Assembly: GCF_037996765.1 (NCBI RefSeq)
Contig: NZ_JBBNAD010000005.1
Span: 342,001 to 406,000, forward strand
Direction: 5' to 3'
Length of the DNA stretch: 64,000 nt
DNA from: Bdellovibrio sp. GT3
GTDB taxonomy: Bacteria; Bdellovibrionota; Bdellovibrionia; Bdellovibrionales; Bdellovibrionaceae
Shown: piece after piece, positions 33,665 through 41,725 of the stretch
Layout of the letters: each line of letters starts with the position of its first letter
How positions within the stretch are numbered: position 1 is the stretch's first letter
Position numbers and translations under genes: made by a program
Notes under the pieces: generated by a model
Databases searched by the model: none
What the model saw: the letters and a program-made list of their open reading frames with translations, nothing else
What the model was told of the DNA's origin: nothing

Positions 33665-33810
33665 TTCCACAGAGGAAATTTAGGATGGAGAGCAGGTTCG
33701 TGCAGACCTCCGCGGGGCCAGGAAGGCCCCCCGCCAAAGGCGGGAGCGGCAAGGGCAGGATGCCCGGGTCGAAACGAGCCTGCTCTCCATCCTAAATTTC
33801 CTCTGTGGGA
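33665..33810 (+). ncRNA. Putative structured RNA or repeat element: 37-bp helix closing a multibranched core
   Basis: Arms 33665-33701 and 33774-33810 pair as 37 bp with only two non-Watson-Crick pairs (33666/33809 and 33697/33778). Both are T-G on the plus strand and A-C on the minus strand, so the plus-strand RNA folds better. Inside are GACC/GGTC (33705-33708 with 33767-33770), CCGC/GCGG (33710-33713 with 33746-33749), GGGGCC/GGCCCC (33714-33719 with 33725-33730), CCGCC/GGCGG (33731-33735 with 33739-33743) and GGGCA/TGCCC (33753-33757 with 33761-33765). It ends 50 bases before the SRP RNA. No family recognised; a mobile palindromic repeat is the alternative. Confidence 0.6.
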
Positions 33811-33860
33811 CGACGAGTTATCGAATGTAACCCAACCCCCAGTAGGATAGACCAATCCAT

Positions 33861-33956
33861 GGCCGGGTCCCATGCAATGGCTCCCTTGACGAACTCCGCT
33901 AGGTCCGGAAGGAAGCAACGGCACTCGAGGGTCCATGTGATATGGGGTGCTCGGCC
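33861..33956 (+). ncRNA. ffs: Signal recognition particle RNA (4.5S type)
   Basis: The universal SRP core GGTCCGGAAGGAAGCA stands at 33902-33917, with the GGAA tetraloop and asymmetric loop that bind Ffh. Outer ends GGCCGGGTCCCAT (from 33861) and ATGGGGTGCTCGGCC (to 33956) pair to close a single hairpin of about 96 nt, the small bacterial form without Alu domain. A T run follows at once as terminator. A TAGGAT box lies 12 bases before the start. It targets inner-membrane proteins with Ffh and FtsY. Confidence 0.95.
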
Positions 33957-33968
33957 ACTTTTTTGTTT
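33957..33968 (+). terminator. T-run terminator of ffs
   Basis: After the closing GC-rich stem of the SRP RNA, the sequence ACTTTTTTGTTTT gives a U tract. The RNA's own outer helix serves as the terminator stem. Confidence 0.7.
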
Positions 33969-33988
33969 TAAGCAGTTCGGAGAATGTT

Positions 33989-35773
33989 TTGTCTTATCAG
34001 GTGATTGCACGCAAATGGCGTCCCCAATCTTTCACTGACGTAGTCGGACAGAATCATATTACCCAAACACTGGCGAACGCGCTTAAAAACAACCGCCTTC
34101 CTCACGCTCTACTTTTCACAGGTCCTCGTGGTACCGGTAAGACTTCATCCGCTCGCATCCTGGCAAAAGCTTTGCGCTGCCCGAATGCAGTGAATTTCGT
34201 TCCGTGCAACACGTGTGATTCCTGCCGTGAGATCGCAATCGGTTCCAGCGTTGACGTTATGGAAATCGATGGAGCCTCCAACAACGGTGTTGATTCCATC
34301 CGTGAGCTTCGCGAAACCGTGGCATTCATGCCCACCAGCGGTAAATACAAAATCTACATCATCGACGAAGTTCACATGTTGTCGACAAGTGCCTTCAACG
34401 CCCTTCTGAAAACTTTGGAAGAGCCGCCAGGCCACGTGATCTTCATCATGGCGACGACTGAGGTTCACAAAATCCCACAAACGATTTTGTCCCGTTGCCA
34501 ACGTTTTGATTTCCGCCGCATCACCACTCGTCAAATCACTGAGCGTTTGAAACTTATCTGTGACCAGGAAGGCGTCCCAGCCGAAGAAGAAGCTCTTTGG
34601 GTGATCGCACGCCAAGGTGACGGTTCCATGCGGGACTCGCAAAGCTTGCTTGATCAGGTCATCACGTTTGCAAACGGTCCTTTGACCCGCACGAACGTTG
34701 TGGAAATTCTGGGTCTGACTGATCGCGCTTTGTTGTTTGAAACTTTGACTGCATTGGTGGAGCGCAACTCCCAAGCAGTTTTGGCTGTCATCGAAAAGAT
34801 CTCCAAGGCGGGTTTTGAACCGCATTTGTTCTCTCAAGATTTGCTTGAGATGATTCGCAATTTATTGTTGGTGAAGGTTTCTGAGTCTCAAGCCGCTCAA
34901 ATTCTGGAAATGCCGGATACTGAGTTGCAGGCTTTGAACGATCTTGCCCAACGCCTGTCAGAAGAAGACATTCACATGCTTTTCGACATGGCCTTAAAAG
35001 GTGGAAATGATATTCCCCGCGCTCAAGATCCTCGCATCGTTCTTGAAGTGATTTTACTTCGCATGGCATCTGCGCCGAAGCTTTCCGACCTGAAGACCCT
35101 ATTGGCCAACGGTCCCCAAGCCTCTCACAGCGCAGGTGGTGCCAGGCCCTACGTTCCGCCGGTAGTTCCCACCGCTCCAGGCCATCAAAGACTGAAAGAA
35201 TCCCAAACCGTTCCGGAAGTTCCGTCGGGTTTGGAGAAAATGAAATCTACATTCGAGGCCCCGGCAAAGAAGGCCGCTGACAAACCGGCTGCGCCAGCAC
35301 CGGCTCCAGTGGTGGAGGAGGCTAAACCAGAACCTCCGAAGCTTGCCACGGGCGCCACTCCGACCGAGCGTTGGATGCATTTTGTAGAACTTCTGCGCCA
35401 GGATGACGCTCTGTTTGCAGCAAAGATCGAAAACCTTCTGTTTGTTAAAGAGGAAGGCAAGCTTTTGACCCTGGGAGTGCCGACAAAATTGGTATTCCTA
35501 AAGGACCAAATGGCTGACACTTCTGTGCGTAAAAAGCTGCAAGGATTTATTGATTCGTACTGGGGTGCTGGGTATTCTTTTGAAGTATTAATGAAGGGTG
35601 ATCAGGTCGGCGAATCCGCTCAGGCTCTGCAACAGAAAAAGGTGCAGTTGGCCGAAGATGAAATTCGCACCAAGATTACCGAAAACCCGATGGTGAAAGC
35701 AGCTCAGGAAGCATTCCAGGGCAAAATCAAATCCATCGTAGAACTTAAAGGCGAAACTTCGCCAAAGAAATAA
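33989..35773 (+). CDS. dnaX: DNA polymerase III subunits gamma/tau
   Basis: 594 residues. I place the start at TTG 33989 because the family begins (M)SYQVLARKWRPQ and GGAG lies 7 bases upstream; the in-frame ATG at 33947 lies inside the SRP RNA. Residues 1-230 form the AAA+ clamp-loader core: GPRGTGKTSSAR (Walker A), the zinc cysteines in CPNAVNFVPCNTCDSC, DEVHMLS (Walker B) and the SRC arginine finger in ILSRCQRF. The tail has a Pro/Ala-rich linker followed by a tau-like domain. It is the first gene of dnaX-ybaB-recR-mglA. Confidence 0.96.
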   Translation: MSYQVIARKWRPQSFTDVVGQNHITQTLANALKNNRLPHALLFTGPRGTGKTSSARILAKALRCPNAVNFVPCNTCDSCREIAIGSSVDVMEIDGASNNGVDSIRELRETVAFMPTSGKYKIYIIDEVHMLSTSAFNALLKTLEEPPGHVIFIMATTEVHKIPQTILSRCQRFDFRRITTRQITERLKLICDQEGVPAEEEALWVIARQGDGSMRDSQSLLDQVITFANGPLTRTNVVEILGLTDRALLFETLTALVERNSQAVLAVIEKISKAGFEPHLFSQDLLEMIRNLLLVKVSESQAAQILEMPDTELQALNDLAQRLSEEDIHMLFDMALKGGNDIPRAQDPRIVLEVILLRMASAPKLSDLKTLLANGPQASHSAGGARPYVPPVVPTAPGHQRLKESQTVPEVPSGLEKMKSTFEAPAKKAADKPAAPAPAPVVEEAKPEPPKLATGATPTERWMHFVELLRQDDALFAAKIENLLFVKEEGKLLTLGVPTKLVFLKDQMADTSVRKKLQGFIDSYWGAGYSFEVLMKGDQVGESAQALQQKKVQLAEDEIRTKITENPMVKAAQEAFQGKIKSIVELKGETSPKK

Positions 35774-35782
35774 GGAGTTCCT

Positions 35783-36106
35783 ATGAAAGGCCTAGGCGGC
35801 GGAATGGCAGCTTTGATGAAGCAAGCCAATCAAATGCAAATGAAAATGAAAAAAGCCCAGGAAGAACTTGCTAAAGCTGAATACGAAGCAAGCACTGGCG
35901 GCGGCGCTGTAACTGTAAAAGTTAACGGCGACCACATGATCACTTCTTTGAAAATCAGCGCTGATGTTATGAAAGACGGCGACGTTGAAATGCTTCAGGA
36001 CATGATCACTTCTGCAACTAACGAAGCAGTTAAAAAAGCCCGTGATATTTCTGCTAAAGAAATGGAAAAAATCACTGGCGGTATGAACATTCCAGGTATG
36101 TTCTAG
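35783..36106 (+). CDS. ybaB: YbaB/EbfC-family nucleoid-associated protein
   Basis: 107 residues, the usual length. An N-terminal helical hairpin (MAALMKQANQMQMKMKKAQEEL) is followed by the beta core (TGGGAVTVKVNGDHMITSLKI) and a C-terminal helix (MEKITGGMNIPGMF). Members are dimeric, bind DNA as tweezer-like clamps, and commonly sit between dnaX and recR, as here. AAGGAG precedes ATG; the gap to dnaX is 9 bases. Confidence 0.96.
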   Translation: MKGLGGGMAALMKQANQMQMKMKKAQEELAKAEYEASTGGGAVTVKVNGDHMITSLKISADVMKDGDVEMLQDMITSATNEAVKKARDISAKEMEKITGGMNIPGMF

Positions 36107-36126
36107 TCAGATAATCGGAGAATCTC

Positions 36127-36741
36127 TTGCTTCACATCACCGCTCTTGAAAAATTAGTCCACGAAATGAGTCGTCTGCCTGGTATCGGGCCGAAGACGGC
36201 TCAGCGTTTGGCCTATTTCATTCTCAAATCCGAGACTGAGTTTCCAGAGCGCTTAAGTGAAGCCCTTCTTCGTGTGCGCGCGGAAGTTCACGACTGCCCT
36301 CAGTGCTTCAACTTTACGGATGCAGACCTTTGCCGTTATTGCAAAGATGCTCACCGTGCGGATGATTCCCTGTGCATCGTGGAAGAACCTTCCGATATTA
36401 TGCGCATTGAATCCTCTGGTGCTTTCCGCGGCCGCTACCATGTTTTGCACGGGGCGATCTCTCCACTGGAAGGCATTGGCCCGAAAGAGCTTAAAATCCA
36501 TGAATTGATTGAGCGCGTGGACGCTGGAATTCGTGGTGAAAGTCCCGTGATTAAGGAGATCATCCTGGCATTGGACGCAGATCTTGAGGGTGATACGACG
36601 ATTTTGTACCTAGCAAAGCAACTTCAAGGCAAAGGATTGAAACTTTCTCGCATTGCCCATGGAGTTCCTATTGGCAGCGACATCGATTTCATAGATGATA
36701 GAACTATGGGTCGTGCCCTGCAAAATAGAGTGGAGCTGTAA
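36127..36741 (+). CDS. recR: Recombination protein RecR
   Basis: 204 residues from a TTG start at 36127, with CGGAG upstream. Order of elements: helix-hairpin-helix (MSRLPGIGPKTAQRLAYFIL), four-Cys zinc finger (CPQCFNFTDADLCRYC), Toprim domain (LCIVEEPSDIMRIE, LALDADLEGDTT) and C-terminal Walker-B-like region (GSDIDFIDDRTMGRALQNR). RecR loads RecA on gapped DNA together with RecF and RecO. Its stop overlaps the start of mglA (TAATG). Confidence 0.97.
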   Translation: MLHITALEKLVHEMSRLPGIGPKTAQRLAYFILKSETEFPERLSEALLRVRAEVHDCPQCFNFTDADLCRYCKDAHRADDSLCIVEEPSDIMRIESSGAFRGRYHVLHGAISPLEGIGPKELKIHELIERVDAGIRGESPVIKEIILALDADLEGDTTILYLAKQLQGKGLKLSRIAHGVPIGSDIDFIDDRTMGRALQNRVEL

Positions 36742-37334
36742 TGTCCTTTATTAACTACAATGCCAAAGAAATTCACTGCAAAGTCGTGTACTACGGTCCT
36801 TCATTGGGCGGTAAAACGACAAATATTCAGTGGGTTTACCAAAAAACAGCTGAGGATCAAAAATCCAAGCTCGTGGCATTGAACACGGACATTGAGCGCA
36901 CTCTGTTCTTTGACTTCCTGCCATTGAACGTGGGAGAAATCCGCGGCTTTAAAACCCGCTTCCATCTTTACACAGTTCCGGGCCAGGTTGTTTACGATGC
37001 TTCCAGAAAGCTGATTCTAAAAGGTCTTGATGGCGTTATTTTCGTCGCTGACTCGCAAATCGAGCGTATGGACGAAAACTTGGAATCCCTTCGCAATCTG
37101 GAAACGAACCTTGAGCAACAAGGCTACGATATCCGCGAAATCCCATTGATCATGCAGTACAACAAGCGCGACCTTCCAAATGTCGCTTCATTGGCTGAGA
37201 TGAGAAGCGCCCTGAACCCTTACAACGCCCCTGAAATCGAAGGCTGTGCCTCCGAAGGTAAAGGCGTGTTTGAATCTCTGAAAACCGCTTCCAAGTCCAT
37301 TATCAACGTCCTTAAGGGCGGAACTACACTCTAG
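36741..37334 (+). CDS. mglA: MglA-type Ras-like GTPase
   Basis: 197 residues. The P-loop GPSLGGKTTN starts near residue 19, followed by ALNTDIERTLFFDFLPL (switch I region), LYTVPGQVVYDASRK, with the Thr-X-Pro-Gly-Gln form that marks MglA in place of the usual DXXGQ, and QYNKRDLP (NKXD). In Myxococcus MglA sets cell polarity; in Bdellovibrio a single MglA is known to matter for prey invasion. No mglB gene is adjacent. It is last in the dnaX-ybaB-recR operon and overlaps recR by one base. Confidence 0.94.
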   Translation: MSFINYNAKEIHCKVVYYGPSLGGKTTNIQWVYQKTAEDQKSKLVALNTDIERTLFFDFLPLNVGEIRGFKTRFHLYTVPGQVVYDASRKLILKGLDGVIFVADSQIERMDENLESLRNLETNLEQQGYDIREIPLIMQYNKRDLPNVASLAEMRSALNPYNAPEIEGCASEGKGVFESLKTASKSIINVLKGGTTL

Positions 37335-37400
37335 TTCATATTCAGATTTTCCTTACGACCTAGGCACTGCTGTGCTATAGGATACGGCACCTTTTGGGCG

Positions 37401-37406
37401 TATAAT
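37401..37406 (+). promoter_or_regulatory. Candidate -10 element for nadA
   Basis: TATAAT lies 39 bases before the nadA start in the 110-base gap after mglA. The -35 position reads TAGGAT, a poor match, so the call rests on the perfect -10 box and on the need for a new start after mglA. Confidence 0.35.
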
Positions 37407-37444
37407 TTACGTTCAAAGCGTGAGTATGACGTGAGGTTGTGACG

Positions 37445-38410
37445 ATGAACTATGATGTTGCTGCTGAAATTCAAAGACTGAAAAAAGAAAAGAACGCCGT
37501 CGTTCTGGCTCACTACTATGAAGATGGCGAGATCCAGGATGTTGCCGACTACGTGGGCGACAGTTTCTTTTTGGCCAAGAAAGGTCAGGAAGTGAAAGAG
37601 CAGGTCATCCTGCTTGCTGGCGTGGTCTTCATGGCTGAGTCCGTGAAAATCATGAACCCGACTAAAACAGTGTTGGTTCCGGAACTTGAAGCCTCATGTT
37701 CATTGGTTAAAGGCGCGCCTTACGACAAGTACCTGGCTTGGCGCCAACAACATCGCGATGGTATCGCGGTGACGTACATTAACTCTTCTGCTGAAGTTAA
37801 ATCCATCTCTGATGTGATCATTACCTCTTCCAATGCCGCGCAAATCGTGGAAGCGATTCCTAAGGATCGCAAAATCCTGTTTGGCCCGGATCAACACTTG
37901 GGCCGTTGGTTGTCCAAGAAATTGAATCGCGAAATGGAATTCTGGAATGGCTCCTGCGAAGTGCATGTCTTGTTCAATGCAAATCGCCTGGCGGCGCTTA
38001 TCAAGGAAAATCCAGATGCATTGATTCTGGCGCATCCAGAGTGCGATGATTCCGTATTGGCTTACGCCAATGTGATCGGATCAACACAGCACCTGCTGGA
38101 TTCCGTTTCCACTCAACCACATAAGAAATTTATTGTGGCGACTGAAACCGGTATCTTCCACCAGATGCAAAAACGTCGTCCGGATGCCACATTCATTCAA
38201 GCGCCCGTTGTCGATGAAGGCTGTCAGTGCAATGACTGCCCTTACATGAAGATGAACAACATGGAAAAAATCAAACGCGCTCTTGAAACGTTGAAGCCGG
38301 AACTGAATCTGCCAGAAGCACTTCGCCTGGAAGCCAAAGTTTCTTTGGATCGTATGATGGATATCACCAGCGGCAAGCCCGTGCAGTGGCCATCTGAATT
38401 CACCCTGTAA
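37445..38410 (+). CDS. nadA: Quinolinate synthase A
   Basis: 321 residues from ATG 37445, with GAGG 8 bases upstream; the GTG at 37439 is too close to that site. NadA condenses iminoaspartate with dihydroxyacetone phosphate to quinolinate in NAD synthesis, using a 4Fe-4S cluster. Family blocks: VVLAHYYEDGEIQDVADYVGDS, LEASCSLVKG, FWNGSCEVHVLF, ATETGIFHQM and GCQCNDCPYMKMN, which carry the cluster Cys. nadB and nadC are not in the window. The PPTase gene follows 20 bases later and may be cotranscribed. Confidence 0.96.
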   Translation: MNYDVAAEIQRLKKEKNAVVLAHYYEDGEIQDVADYVGDSFFLAKKGQEVKEQVILLAGVVFMAESVKIMNPTKTVLVPELEASCSLVKGAPYDKYLAWRQQHRDGIAVTYINSSAEVKSISDVIITSSNAAQIVEAIPKDRKILFGPDQHLGRWLSKKLNREMEFWNGSCEVHVLFNANRLAALIKENPDALILAHPECDDSVLAYANVIGSTQHLLDSVSTQPHKKFIVATETGIFHQMQKRRPDATFIQAPVVDEGCQCNDCPYMKMNNMEKIKRALETLKPELNLPEALRLEAKVSLDRMMDITSGKPVQWPSEFTL

Positions 38411-38430
38411 AATTCCGAAGGGACTTTGAC

Positions 38431-38967
38431 ATGTTCATTGATAAAATGCTGTTGGAGTCCTTGAAAGCACATCTGAATTGCCCCGACTTGCTGGTCTTTG
38501 CGTACACCGAGTGGGGCAGCAGAAATCCCGATCACCGCAAACTGATTCATGCACATCGCGATCAGATTATTTTAAACTCCAACTCCCCTTTGCATTCCAG
38601 TATTGCTCATACCAGCGAGATGGGAGTTTTAGCGGTCTCCTCCCACGTTATTGGTGTCGACATTGAATCCACAACGAGAGTTTCAGAAGTCGTTGCAAAG
38701 CGCGTATCACGCCCTGGAGAGTACGAACAGGCCCCGAGCCCTGCCAGTCTGTGGATTGCGAAAGAGGCGTGCTTTAAGGCCCTGCGCCCCTTCAAACAGC
38801 CCTCGGTTCTTTCTGATTTTTCTGTAGGAAAATGGCAGAAAAATGCATCCCAATTTGAGACATTCACTCTGCTTGATTACTCTGAACATCAAGTCCCGTC
38901 TGAGGGAGCTGGCGTGTGTTTCCACCAGGAAAAATTTAGCTTTGGATTTTTCTGCGTGAACCTTTAA
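38431..38967 (+). CDS. 4'-phosphopantetheinyl transferase superfamily protein
   Basis: 178 residues. The two superfamily motifs are present: GVDIE (Asp77, Glu79, Mg binding) and WIAKEACFKAL (Lys111, Glu112). They are about 30 residues apart, shorter than in Sfp. Such enzymes transfer the phosphopantetheine arm from CoA to a carrier protein. No carrier-protein gene is near, and size suggests a compact, AcpS/Sfp-intermediate type. It is probably cotranscribed with nadA. Confidence 0.85.
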   Translation: MFIDKMLLESLKAHLNCPDLLVFAYTEWGSRNPDHRKLIHAHRDQIILNSNSPLHSSIAHTSEMGVLAVSSHVIGVDIESTTRVSEVVAKRVSRPGEYEQAPSPASLWIAKEACFKALRPFKQPSVLSDFSVGKWQKNASQFETFTLLDYSEHQVPSEGAGVCFHQEKFSFGFFCVNL

Positions 38968-39035
38968 CTTTGGTCCGGTCCTGCCGAAGAGTTTAATAGC
39001 TCATATGCAAGTTCCTTAAGAGCAAGGTAGGTAAA

Positions 39036-39434
39036 ATGGGAAACACAGCTGCAAATAAAAGAGTTGCTCCACGCAAGGAAGTCACACCAATTCACGTCTC
39101 TTACATGACGTCGTTGGATGATTTCGCAAAGATCGCAAAAAATTGCGAAATTGTTGAGGCCTCATCATCAGGTCTGCTTTTACTGGTTAAAAGAGAAGAC
39201 TTGATTCCCACGGCTTTAAGAAAAAATCTGACTCTGGATGTGTTGATTGGCGATCGCGTCTTCATGCATCTGGATGAAATGAACCTGGAAATTTCCGGCG
39301 TTATCAAAAGAACGAAATTGCTGGGCAAAAAAGGTTTCCACGTCGCTGTCGATTACAGTGAAGATGCTCCAGAATACTGGAGAGAATGTCTGATGGATCT
39401 TTTACCGACTCCAGGTGAGCTGGAAGAGGAATAG
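39036..39434 (+). CDS. PilZ-domain protein
   Basis: 132 residues, a stand-alone PilZ domain. The cyclic-di-GMP motifs appear as KRVAPRKE (RXXXR-like region) and EASSSGLLLLV (D/NXSXXG with Glu at the first position). The incomplete match means binding is likely but not sure. Bdellovibrio uses several PilZ proteins and c-di-GMP to choose between predatory and host-independent growth. AAGGTAGGTAAA precedes ATG 39036. It ends at a strong terminator. Confidence 0.8.
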   Translation: MGNTAANKRVAPRKEVTPIHVSYMTSLDDFAKIAKNCEIVEASSSGLLLLVKREDLIPTALRKNLTLDVLIGDRVFMHLDEMNLEISGVIKRTKLLGKKGFHVAVDYSEDAPEYWRECLMDLLPTPGELEEE

Positions 39435-39464
39435 TTCCAGGGCTCATTTGCATATGAAAGCAAA

Positions 39465-39493
39465 AAGGGAATCCGTTTGGATTCCCTTTTTTA
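39465..39493 (+). terminator. Terminator between the PilZ gene and the convergent caspase-like gene
   Basis: AAGGGAATCC (39465-39474), loop GTTT, GGATTCCCTT (39479-39488), followed by T on the plus strand and, on the minus strand, by a T run. It can serve both genes. Confidence 0.9.
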
Positions 39494-39496
39494 TTT

Positions 39497-41257
39497 TTAG
39501 CGCGCATCCTTGGCATAGGACTTCATAAGCTCATCAAGCTTTGCGCTAAAGATCACCTGACCTTCAGCGCTGGCATAGTTTTCAGATTTAAGATCCTGAC
39601 TATATTTTTCAATTTCTTGCGAAATCGCCGACCAATTGCTGTTCCGAATACTCAATTTATCTTCATCAATTTTTTGTGCCGGTCCCATTATGTCCCTAAA
39701 GTTGGGTCCCGCTTCCATTTGCTTTTGCAGCTGACGTTCTCGAACGGCAATGTCTTCCATTTGTGATTTAGTAGCAGGATTGTTTTTCAATACATCCTCT
39801 ATCTTTTGGCGTAATAAACGATTCGCCCTTTCATTTTCATAATCTTTACGAAGACGTGCAACATTCGCCGGAGTTGCCGTGGACATTCCATTCTTCATTC
39901 CTTCGCCAGGACCCGCGCCCGACTCAACCCAGGTAAATGGCACATTCAGATCGCCAAGAACGGGTTGGATTCCCATGCGAAAAAAATTTTTTAAAGCGCT
40001 GAACTCAGGATTTAATGCGGTATCAACATCACCTTTATCATCAAGATAGCTCGCAGTGGCATTGAGCTTCGAAAGAATTTCCCCTCGGCTCAATTTCTTA
40101 ATATCACCCCACTGTAAACTTTGTGGAGCCCCCACTTTATCCAACAGCTTGTTATATTCTGAAATCTCCTGGGAAAAGTTTTGAACGAAATTATTCTTTA
40201 TATTCGAAAAATGAATCAATCGAATCATTGTATCAGCAGAAGGCATTCCGACTTGCTGATCTGGTTCCAGAACCTCTTTACAGTGAGCATAATCCTGAAG
40301 TTGCTCGTAAAAACGTCGCAATTCGCTGTTCGAAGTATTGGCAGGAGGATTTTCACATCCTGTTTCTGCATTCAAATAGCAGGTGTATATCTTCGCATCT
40401 TTGAGGTATGCACCCTGACACATCGATTGAACATTCTTAAGATCCATCGTGACACTTTTATTGGAAAACTTGTCACCTACACAAATAGCCGCATCGGTAA
40501 TTCTAACGCCATCCAAGCGCTTAAGTGCTTTCTGTAACTCGTTTTCATCTTTGATCGCCGATAACTTTTTTTCTTGAGTCAGAAAGTCCTTAAGTAAAGC
40601 CCAATTCGCGGGGCTATTCCCAAGGGGTCCTTTCTTATCAAAACCCACGACAACCTCGACCTGAGGAAATGACTTCTTCCAGTACATACTAAGACTACTC
40701 AAGTTTGCAGTATAGCATCCCCATAAAGCCAGAGAGCGAATTCCATCGCCCAGAGGAGGATTACTTGAAAATGCGCTCGCCAAGTCTTTATCTGATAGAT
40801 CTCCATAGATTCCTCCAAATTGGCCATTTCCGTCATGACCAGAAACAACCATGGAAGAAAGATGAACGTCCTTATTTTTTAAGTCTTTAAGAAATTTGTC
40901 GAGCTTCTCGCGATCAAGCTGATACTTTTGACGAAATTCATTCTCGTTGGCCATGGCTTCATTTAGGTATTTGGATGCACTTGAACATGCTGCCGATTCC
41001 GAATTTCTTTTGGAGCAACCCTTACGAAAATACTCTTCATTCGCCTTTTCAGTCTTTGCCTTGAGTGCAATCTGGTTTGCCGCGATTTCTTTTGTCACCT
41101 CAGGTATGGCAATGACTTTCTCCCCTCGAAGAGACGCTGCAGCCTTTGCAGCCTCTATTTCCTTTGGATTTCCATTCAAATCCAAAAAAAGAATGTCTGC
41201 GTGAGACTTGCATGAGAAGCATAGGAATACGACAACTCCGATTATAAAATTCTTCAC
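39497..41257 (-). CDS. Exported protein with caspase-like (clan CD) His-Cys dyad, putative peptidase
   Basis: 586 residues. It begins with a signal peptide (MKNFIIGVVVFLCFSCKSHA, cleaved before DILFL). Residues 130-190 show the clan CD pattern: a hydrophobic strand ending in SGHDGNG (His141), then, 40 residues on, a second strand LALWGCYTAN with Cys181. The order and spacing match caspases, gingipains and CHAT proteins. The remaining 400 residues are helical and Lys/Glu-rich, with Cys-bearing patches, and match nothing I know. It is cotranscribed with the small gene upstream (4-base overlap), also exported. No substrate is evident; prey or self protein processing is inference. Confidence 0.65.
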   Translation of the reverse strand: MKNFIIGVVVFLCFSCKSHADILFLDLNGNPKEIEAAKAAASLRGEKVIAIPEVTKEIAANQIALKAKTEKANEEYFRKGCSKRNSESAACSSASKYLNEAMANENEFRQKYQLDREKLDKFLKDLKNKDVHLSSMVVSGHDGNGQFGGIYGDLSDKDLASAFSSNPPLGDGIRSLALWGCYTANLSSLSMYWKKSFPQVEVVVGFDKKGPLGNSPANWALLKDFLTQEKKLSAIKDENELQKALKRLDGVRITDAAICVGDKFSNKSVTMDLKNVQSMCQGAYLKDAKIYTCYLNAETGCENPPANTSNSELRRFYEQLQDYAHCKEVLEPDQQVGMPSADTMIRLIHFSNIKNNFVQNFSQEISEYNKLLDKVGAPQSLQWGDIKKLSRGEILSKLNATASYLDDKGDVDTALNPEFSALKNFFRMGIQPVLGDLNVPFTWVESGAGPGEGMKNGMSTATPANVARLRKDYENERANRLLRQKIEDVLKNNPATKSQMEDIAVRERQLQKQMEAGPNFRDIMGPAQKIDEDKLSIRNSNWSAISQEIEKYSQDLKSENYASAEGQVIFSAKLDELMKSYAKDAR

Positions 41258-41619
41258 TGGCGCTGCACCTTGATTAGATTTTTAATCTTAACTAGCTGCC
41301 TCTTGGAAAGATCCGGATACTTTTTTGCGAGTTCGTTCGCACTGTAATTTTGTGCGCGCAAAACAAACATGTCTCTGTCATAGTGACTTTTATCTTTAAA
41401 ATACTTTTCCAGTCCGGCTTTATCGATCAAGTCATCGCGCTGCCCAGGAGAGATCACTTGATGTTCTCTTTGGGTTTTATTCACGGGTCCTTTAAGTTGT
41501 TCAGCTGGATACTGATTGGAATAAACTGAATGGTTTAACTCCACCCCAGGGCTCAGGTTCGTCGCGAAAGCGGATGGCGCGCTTAAAAGAATGGTTAGCG
41601 AAAGACGAGTTCCAAACAT
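41254..41619 (-). CDS. Small exported protein, operon partner of the caspase-like protein
   Basis: 121 residues with a signal peptide (MFGTRLSLTILLSAPSAFA, cleaved before TNLS). The mature part is basic and helical at the end (SANELAKKYPDLSKRQLVKIKNLIKVQ). Its stop overlaps the start of the caspase-like gene (ATGA), so translation is coupled. An inhibitor, chaperone or substrate role would fit this position, but nothing in the sequence proves it. Confidence 0.7.
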   Translation of the reverse strand: MFGTRLSLTILLSAPSAFATNLSPGVELNHSVYSNQYPAEQLKGPVNKTQREHQVISPGQRDDLIDKAGLEKYFKDKSHYDRDMFVLRAQNYSANELAKKYPDLSKRQLVKIKNLIKVQRQ

Positions 41620-41697
41620 GAATTATCCTCTCCAATATCATAATACAGGAGCGAACAATTGTAAGGGCGAGTGCAATTGACCCGTCCTTAGACTAGC

Positions 41698-41722
41698 TTT
41701 CCTCCAGCCTAACTGGAGGAAA
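41698..41722. repeat. Palindromic hairpin between two minus-strand genes
   Basis: TTTCCTCCAG, loop CCTAA, CTGGAGGAAA. The stem is perfect but no T run follows on either strand, so it may act as an mRNA-end stabiliser or weak terminator after the gene at 41726. Confidence 0.5.
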
Positions 41723-41725
41723 CTC

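Noticed and set aside
33947-33988. ATG start of the dnaX frame
   Set aside because: The ATG lies within the SRP RNA and its closing stem; the TTG at 33989 has a ribosome site and matches the usual N terminus.
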